Source of the DNA: an uncultured Helicobacter sp.
GTDB lineage: Bacteria; Campylobacterota; Campylobacteria; Campylobacterales; Helicobacteraceae
Direction of reading: 5' to 3'
Assembly (NCBI GenBank): GCA_947179285.1
Contig: CAMXAV010000012.1
Location: 1-10,501 of the forward strand
DNA length: 10,501 nucleotides
Shown here one piece after another: positions 7,507 through 10,501 of this stretch (positions within the stretch are counted from its first letter, which is position 1; each line of letters opens with the position of its first letter). The position numbers and the translations under genes were made by a program. The notes under the pieces are model-generated. The model was not told where the DNA came from. It worked only from the letters and a program-made list of their open reading frames with translations, and searched no databases.

Positions 7507-7520
7507 GACAAAACAACTTC

Positions 7521-8165
7521 TTAAGTTTCTCGCACGGGAATGCGGAGAATCGTTTTTAGTTTTTGCGGAGTCGTTTTATTGGGATTGCTTAAATAAATTT
7601 CATGATGTGCCCTGATGAATCCGTCTTTGATTGCGCCAATATCATTATGGAGAGATGAGCGAGCAATAAAATCTTCAATTTGAGCAAGGCTCTTTGGCTC
7701 ATCGTCATAAGCACCAATATGTAACATCTGAACGCATAAGCCTTCTTCAAAGTTTATGAATGATGCTCGATTACAATCCAAATTCTTCTTTTGGAAAACG
7801 TCATTACATGCCCGTTGAAAGATTTCTTGGGTAACAAAATCTGGCTGGGTAATCATTGCCTGCCATTGAAAATTGTCTTTGTCTTTAAAATTTCCATTGC
7901 TCCACCATAGCGATTCTAAAGGAGGCACGACATAATCAAAATGCCCCTGAATGTTTTTGCCCTTGTCCATTTTAATAGTGTATGAAAGGGCATATAAAAC
8001 TTTCAAAGCCTCTTGGTATGCACCGCCGCTATCGTTTGGGTTGCCTTCTCCCCGCACGGCGATAAAGCACATCTTAGGCACAAACACACGTGTAGGAATT
8101 TGTTTTGGCGCGTATAATTCTTTAAGGGCTTTTTTAAAATCAAATTTTTGTATTGCTGGGCTCAT
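7521..8165 (-). CDS. GyrI-like domain protein, possible cyclopropanoid hydrolase or small-molecule binder
   Basis: A 214-residue cytoplasmic protein with a GyrI-like (SHS2) ligand-binding fold. Numbering from MSPAIQ, typical marks are the start FDFKKALKELYAPK (8-21), FIAVRGEGNPND (34-45), ALSYTIK (59-65), VVPPLESLWW (79-88) and WQAMITQPDFV (101-111). The PLE-LWW and QPDFV motifs are, as I recall, those of the Listeria Lin2189-type group, some members of which hydrolyse cyclopropanoid genotoxins; assignment of that reaction here is inference. The ATG at 8165 is preferred because AAGGAA lies upstream; a longer frame to 8204 lacks this. Its start overlaps the DUF6194-like gene by 26 bases, making it the last gene of a three-gene operon. 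It converges on the Rrf2 gene with only 14 bases between stops. Confidence 0.85.
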   Translation of the reverse strand: MSPAIQKFDFKKALKELYAPKQIPTRVFVPKMCFIAVRGEGNPNDSGGAYQEALKVLYALSYTIKMDKGKNIQGHFDYVVPPLESLWWSNGNFKDKDNFQWQAMITQPDFVTQEIFQRACNDVFQKKNLDCNRASFINFEEGLCVQMLHIGAYDDEPKSLAQIEDFIARSSLHNDIGAIKDGFIRAHHEIYLSNPNKTTPQKLKTILRIPVRET

Positions 8166-8625
8166 TCTTTTTCCTTTTAGCGAATTTTTCCTTTGCAAAT
8201 TCATACGATTCTTGCAACATTATTTTGAACTCTTCAAAAGTTTTACTAGAAGGGTTCAAGACACATACCCAGCCCATCCATGCATAGACAGGGTGGGGCA
8301 TAATAGTATCTAAAATGGTAAAGTCATAATCCATTTTTACAATATTTCCAGCAGATGGACGTTTGGGGATATGTCCAAAGTGTTCAATAAAAGTCTGCTT
8401 TCTTAGCCCGACATTGACGCGATAGACATTATCGCGATTTAGCAAAGAGGCTTTGTCATTATCGCCATCTTTTTCTTTGATGGTCAAAACATAAACGCCT
8501 CGCTTCAAAATGCCATTTGGATTATAAAAAATGCCTTTTTCGCCCCAACTTTCCACTAACGTAGTATCCTTTAAGTTAGATAGACAATAAGAAAGAATAT
8601 CATTAGTCGTTATTGCTTCTTTCAT
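8140..8625 (-). CDS. DUF6194-like protein, function unknown
   Basis: A 161-residue soluble protein without signal peptide or membrane segments. It resembles the family I recall as DUF6194, with FYNPNGILKRGVYVLTIKE (33-51), NVYRVNVGLRKQTFIEHFG (66-84), MDYDFTILDTIMPHPVYAWMG (98-118) and WVCVLNPSSKTFE (119-131), then a charged helical tail. No catalytic residues can be named. The ATG at 8625 lies one base after the TAA of the TfoX-like gene, so translation is probably coupled; the frame is open further upstream to 8766 but that part lies inside the TfoX-like gene. Its companions suggest a shared operon role that the sequence does not reveal. Confidence 0.75.
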   Translation of the reverse strand: MKEAITTNDILSYCLSNLKDTTLVESWGEKGIFYNPNGILKRGVYVLTIKEKDGDNDKASLLNRDNVYRVNVGLRKQTFIEHFGHIPKRPSAGNIVKMDYDFTILDTIMPHPVYAWMGWVCVLNPSSKTFEEFKIMLQESYEFAKEKFAKRKKNEPSNTKI

Positions 8626-8626
8626 T

Positions 8627-9004
8627 TTATGATTCTTCTCCTTTATGCTTGCCTTTTCCTTTTGCCTTTTTGGGCTTAGGAGTGGGCAAAATCGGGGCGA
8701 GAGCAAGAACGACATCTCGCAGAGTTTGTGGCGAATCCACGTCAAGAATATAGGATTCTTTAGCACCGGGATAGGGGAAACCTTTGGGCGCAGATTCTAG
8801 GAGTGTCGCTAGAATCGTATGTTGTTTGACATAGAGCGTCTCATCGCACAGCAAAAAAATTGGCTTTGGGACAGCGCAAGAATCGGACATGTAGATACAA
8901 TACTCGCCAAACATTTTCTTGGCACTGAAACGATATGGCTCGCCTTGTAACGCGCCATCGAGTGCCTCGAGCACAAAATCTTTGAAGTTTTCACTAGTCG
9001 CCAT
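8627..9004 (-). CDS. TfoX N-terminal-domain (TfoX/Sxy-like) protein
   Basis: A 125-residue protein made of a TfoX N-terminal domain only. Marks are KKMFGEYCIY (29-38), LLCDETLYVK (51-60) and YPGAKESYIL (78-87), followed by a Lys/Pro-rich tail (about 108-125) that looks disordered. Full-length TfoX/Sxy is a competence regulator in gammaproteobacteria, but many single-domain relatives occur elsewhere with unknown function, so no competence role is claimed. The ATG at 9004 is preceded by a purine-rich AGGGGGAA about ten bases upstream. It is the first gene of the operon, with an extended -10 promoter just upstream. Confidence 0.85.
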   Translation of the reverse strand: MATSENFKDFVLEALDGALQGEPYRFSAKKMFGEYCIYMSDSCAVPKPIFLLCDETLYVKQHTILATLLESAPKGFPYPGAKESYILDVDSPQTLRDVVLALAPILPTPKPKKAKGKGKHKGEES

Positions 9005-9033
9005 TTCTTATGTTCCCCCTAATGGAATGCGAT

Positions 9034-9042
9034 ATGATAGCA
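9034..9042 (-). promoter_or_regulatory. Extended -10 promoter of the TfoX/DUF6194/GyrI operon
   Basis: TGCTATCAT on the minus strand is a good extended -10, placing the start near 9027 and a leader of about 23 bases before the ATG at 9004. No clear -35 is seen. It directly follows the terminator of the upstream ClbS relic. Confidence 0.5.
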
Positions 9043-9043
9043 C

Positions 9044-9073
9044 AAAAAACGCATGAAAAAATAAATTTATGCG
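9044..9073 (-). terminator. Intrinsic terminator after the ClbS/DfsB relic
   Basis: On the minus strand CGCATAAA (9073-9066) pairs with TTCATGCG (9057-9050), eight pairs with one G-T, around an eight-base loop, followed by six T (9049-9044). It lies 11 bases past the relic's stop codon and would end transcription from upstream before the TfoX operon promoter. Confidence 0.6.
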
Positions 9074-9083
9074 CCGCTCCGCG

Positions 9084-9597
9084 TTATTTCTTTGCCTTTA
9101 AGAGCTTCTTAATCAGCTTTATCGCCCAATCATAATGGCTTGAAGTCGCGCTCACGCAATAGCTGCCGAGGCTTGTCATACCACACCATGGATAATGCTT
9201 TTTGATAAAGAGTTCTTTATCTGGAAGCTGTTGTATCATCTCCATACAAGCGGTATGGCTCTTGTGCAACATAGATTTTGCCTCGTTCAAGGGCGTGTTT
9301 TGGTGCTTTTGCTATAGTTCTCGATTCATTTTCGGATAGGTTTTGAAATTATAGGGCGCGGGCAAAAAGGGGACGAAATCATTAGTCTTGCTAAGATTTG
9401 TTTGCACAAAATGCAGCAGCAGATTTTGCCATTCATATAAAATGCACGAGAATATCACGCAATGTCTTGTCGCGCTCATTATAATCAAACCTTGCAAGCT
9501 GCATTTCATTTGGCATAGAATCAATCAACGCAAAGAGTTGCTCAAAATTTGCTTGACTTTGGCGTAATAGGTCGGTTTTAGTGTGGGGTCGGGGCAT
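9084..9597 (-). pseudogene. ClbS/DfsB (DUF1706) family gene, full length but frameshifted and with a nonsense codon
   Basis: Reading the minus strand from ATG at 9597 (AAAGGA upstream), the protein starts MPRPHTKTDLLRQSQANFEQ and follows the ClbS/DfsB family over its usual length of about 170 residues. One extra T near 9437-9442 turns H-[L]-YEW into a TGA at 9435-9433; in the +1 frame it continues YEWQNLLLHFVQTNLS and FLPAPYNFKTYPKMNREL. A TAG at 9314-9312 stands where the family has Trp, and the same frame then continues QKHQNTPLNEAKSMLHK through SLGSYCVSATSSHYDWAIK to TAA at 9086-9084. The protein is otherwise well preserved, so inactivation looks recent. Active family members are small helical-bundle proteins; ClbS hydrolyses the cyclopropane of colibactin. 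Confidence 0.87.
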
Positions 9598-9658
9598 GGG
9601 AGTCCTTTGTGAATATGGGTTTTAGAGACAGATTTCAAATATGCCGCACGAAACCAAA

Positions 9659-10426
9659 TTATTTCTGAAACTTCTTAAAATATGCATCAATTTCTTCTCG
9701 CATTTCACAACCCACTTCTTCAAAAGCTGACAAAATCAAATCATAACTTCCATTACCGCCCAAAAAGCCCCAGAACTCCTCTGCTACTTTTAATTCGGAT
9801 TCTAAATCTAGCATACCTGCCATTGTCCAACGTTCGTAAGGCTTTGGTTCATAAGGATTATAGGGAATGGCAATCAGTGATTGAATATTCAATTTTGGGT
9901 TGCTATAAGCAAAACATGCCACCCACGTTAGAAGTGTACGCTTAAATTCTTTAAATCCACCCTTATTTGGCTTAGCAGTTTTAATGTCAATTAAATATAT
10001 ATTGTTCTCTTTTTGCAAAAACAAATCCACCTTTGTAGGCTTGATTATGCTTGTTTCTCCACTTTGTGAGACTTCTAAGATTCTAGCAATTTCTTCATTT
10101 TTATTGGGCTTAGAATTACCACTCTCCAGAGAATCCATAATATCTTGTATTACCCTTTGTGCTTCTTTGGCAATCGTATTTGGAACTGCCATTTGACGTT
10201 TGATATTATCAAAATGCTTTGAAGCTAATTCTTCAGCCACAGGTTCAAAAATACTCGTGCCAAAATTTGTATTCAGGCTTTGGATAAAACTATAAAGCGC
10301 CATTCTATCTTTGCCCAAAAGTCTTGTGTGAAAGGGCATAGAGGAAGTTTCAGGCTTATAATTTTCAAACTTATTGCGCAAGCTTAAAATCAAACGATTT
10401 TTGATATTAGCTTTAAGATTTTGCAT
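9659..10426 (-). CDS. TdeIII/MjaII-type type II restriction endonuclease
   Basis: A 255-residue nuclease of the PD-(D/E)xK superfamily. The catalytic region is IIKPTKVDLFL with Asp134, then IYLIDIKTAKPNKGG with Asp147 and Lys149 (DIK), followed by FKEFKRTLLTWVACFAY. This arrangement matches, as I recall, the TdeIII family, whose members TdeIII and MjaII cut GGNCC; the same target here is likely but not shown by sequence. The N-terminal half is helical and probably contributes to dimerisation and DNA binding. The ATG at 10426 has AAGGAT upstream and overlaps the end of the preceding gene by 14 bases, as expected of a restriction-modification pair. No internal stop or frameshift is seen, so it appears intact. 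Confidence 0.82.
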   Translation of the reverse strand: MQNLKANIKNRLILSLRNKFENYKPETSSMPFHTRLLGKDRMALYSFIQSLNTNFGTSIFEPVAEELASKHFDNIKRQMAVPNTIAKEAQRVIQDIMDSLESGNSKPNKNEEIARILEVSQSGETSIIKPTKVDLFLQKENNIYLIDIKTAKPNKGGFKEFKRTLLTWVACFAYSNPKLNIQSLIAIPYNPYEPKPYERWTMAGMLDLESELKVAEEFWGFLGGNGSYDLILSAFEEVGCEMREEIDAYFKKFQK

Positions 10427-10501
10427 TTTTATCCTTCAAATGAAATATGCTTTCGCTATATTTACTTTTATCTTTTTCGCTACGATTTAGAACTGGTCTA
10501 T
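10413..10501 (-). CDS. C-terminal end of an upstream gene, probably the partner DNA methyltransferase (partial)
   Basis: On the minus strand one frame is open from the right edge to TAA at 10415-10413 and encodes 28 residues beginning RPVLNRSEKD and ending KDKNAKS; the other two frames have stops. It overlaps the endonuclease start by 14 bases. Restriction genes are commonly coupled to their methyltransferase this way, so that is the likely identity, but no methyltransferase motif falls inside the window. Confidence 0.5.
   Translation of the reverse strand, partial: RPVLNRSEKDKSKYSESIFHLKDKNAKS

Noticed and set aside
7507..7520. Terminator between the convergent Rrf2 and GyrI-like genes
   Set aside because: Only a five-pair AACTT/AAGTT stem with a three-base loop is visible around here, too weak to call.
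8626..8766. Longer start for the DUF6194-like gene at 8766
   Set aside because: The extension lies within the TfoX-like gene in another frame and has no family similarity; the ATG at 8625 is one base after that gene's stop.
9433..9442. Programmed +1 frameshift producing a functional ClbS protein
   Set aside because: The codons before the shift differ between the copies and do not form a consistent slippery site, and one copy has an additional TAG while the other lacks a start codon.
1..10501. CRISPR arrays, tRNA or rRNA genes, and insertion sequences
   Set aside because: No regularly spaced repeats, cloverleaf-like sequences or transposase-like frames were seen on either strand.

Overview
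The window looks like chromosomal DNA from an enterohepatic-type Helicobacter (Campylobacterota). It is AT-rich, has compact genes with short or overlapping junctions, and carries a GMP synthase ATP-pyrophosphatase domain that reads very much like the H. pylori protein. The genus call is inference from protein resemblance; nothing in the window fixes the species.

Layout. Positions 1-1488 (+) hold the 3' part of a fused gene: DNA-3-methyladenine glycosylase I (Tag) runs straight into the ATP-PPase and dimerisation domains of GMP synthase (GuaA). Positions 1521-1725 (+) hold a decayed 5' fragment of a ClbS/DfsB-family gene. An AAC(6')-I-type aminoglycoside acetyltransferase follows at 1757-2188 (+). 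On the minus strand, 5337-2221 is a tight run: TDT/SLAC1-family transporter, gamma-class adenine DNA methyltransferase, then a DUF815 AAA ATPase. A 14-TM DHA2-type MFS exporter (6901-5438, -) is divergent from an Rrf2-family regulator (7048-7506, +); the shared intergenic region is packed with repeated extended -10 elements inside inverted repeats. Positions 9004-7521 (-) form an overlapping three-gene operon: TfoX N-terminal-domain protein, DUF6194-like protein, GyrI-like protein. A second ClbS/DfsB copy, full length but carrying one frameshift and one nonsense codon, lies at 9597-9084 (-). The right end has a TdeIII/MjaII-type restriction endonuclease (10426-9659, -) overlapping the last codons of an upstream gene, probably its methyltransferase.

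How the genes may work together. Several genes touch protection from DNA-alkylating small molecules. Tag excises N3-alkyladenine. ClbS/DfsB and some GyrI-like proteins are known to open the cyclopropane warheads of genotoxins such as colibactin and CC-1065/yatakemycin, which alkylate adenine N3. The regulated MFS pump could export toxic compounds. This grouping is a hypothesis from family knowledge; both ClbS copies appear inactive here. The rest is typical accessory content: one restriction-modification system, one methyltransferase with no visible nuclease, and one likely drug-modifying enzyme. No RNA gene, insertion sequence or CRISPR array was seen.
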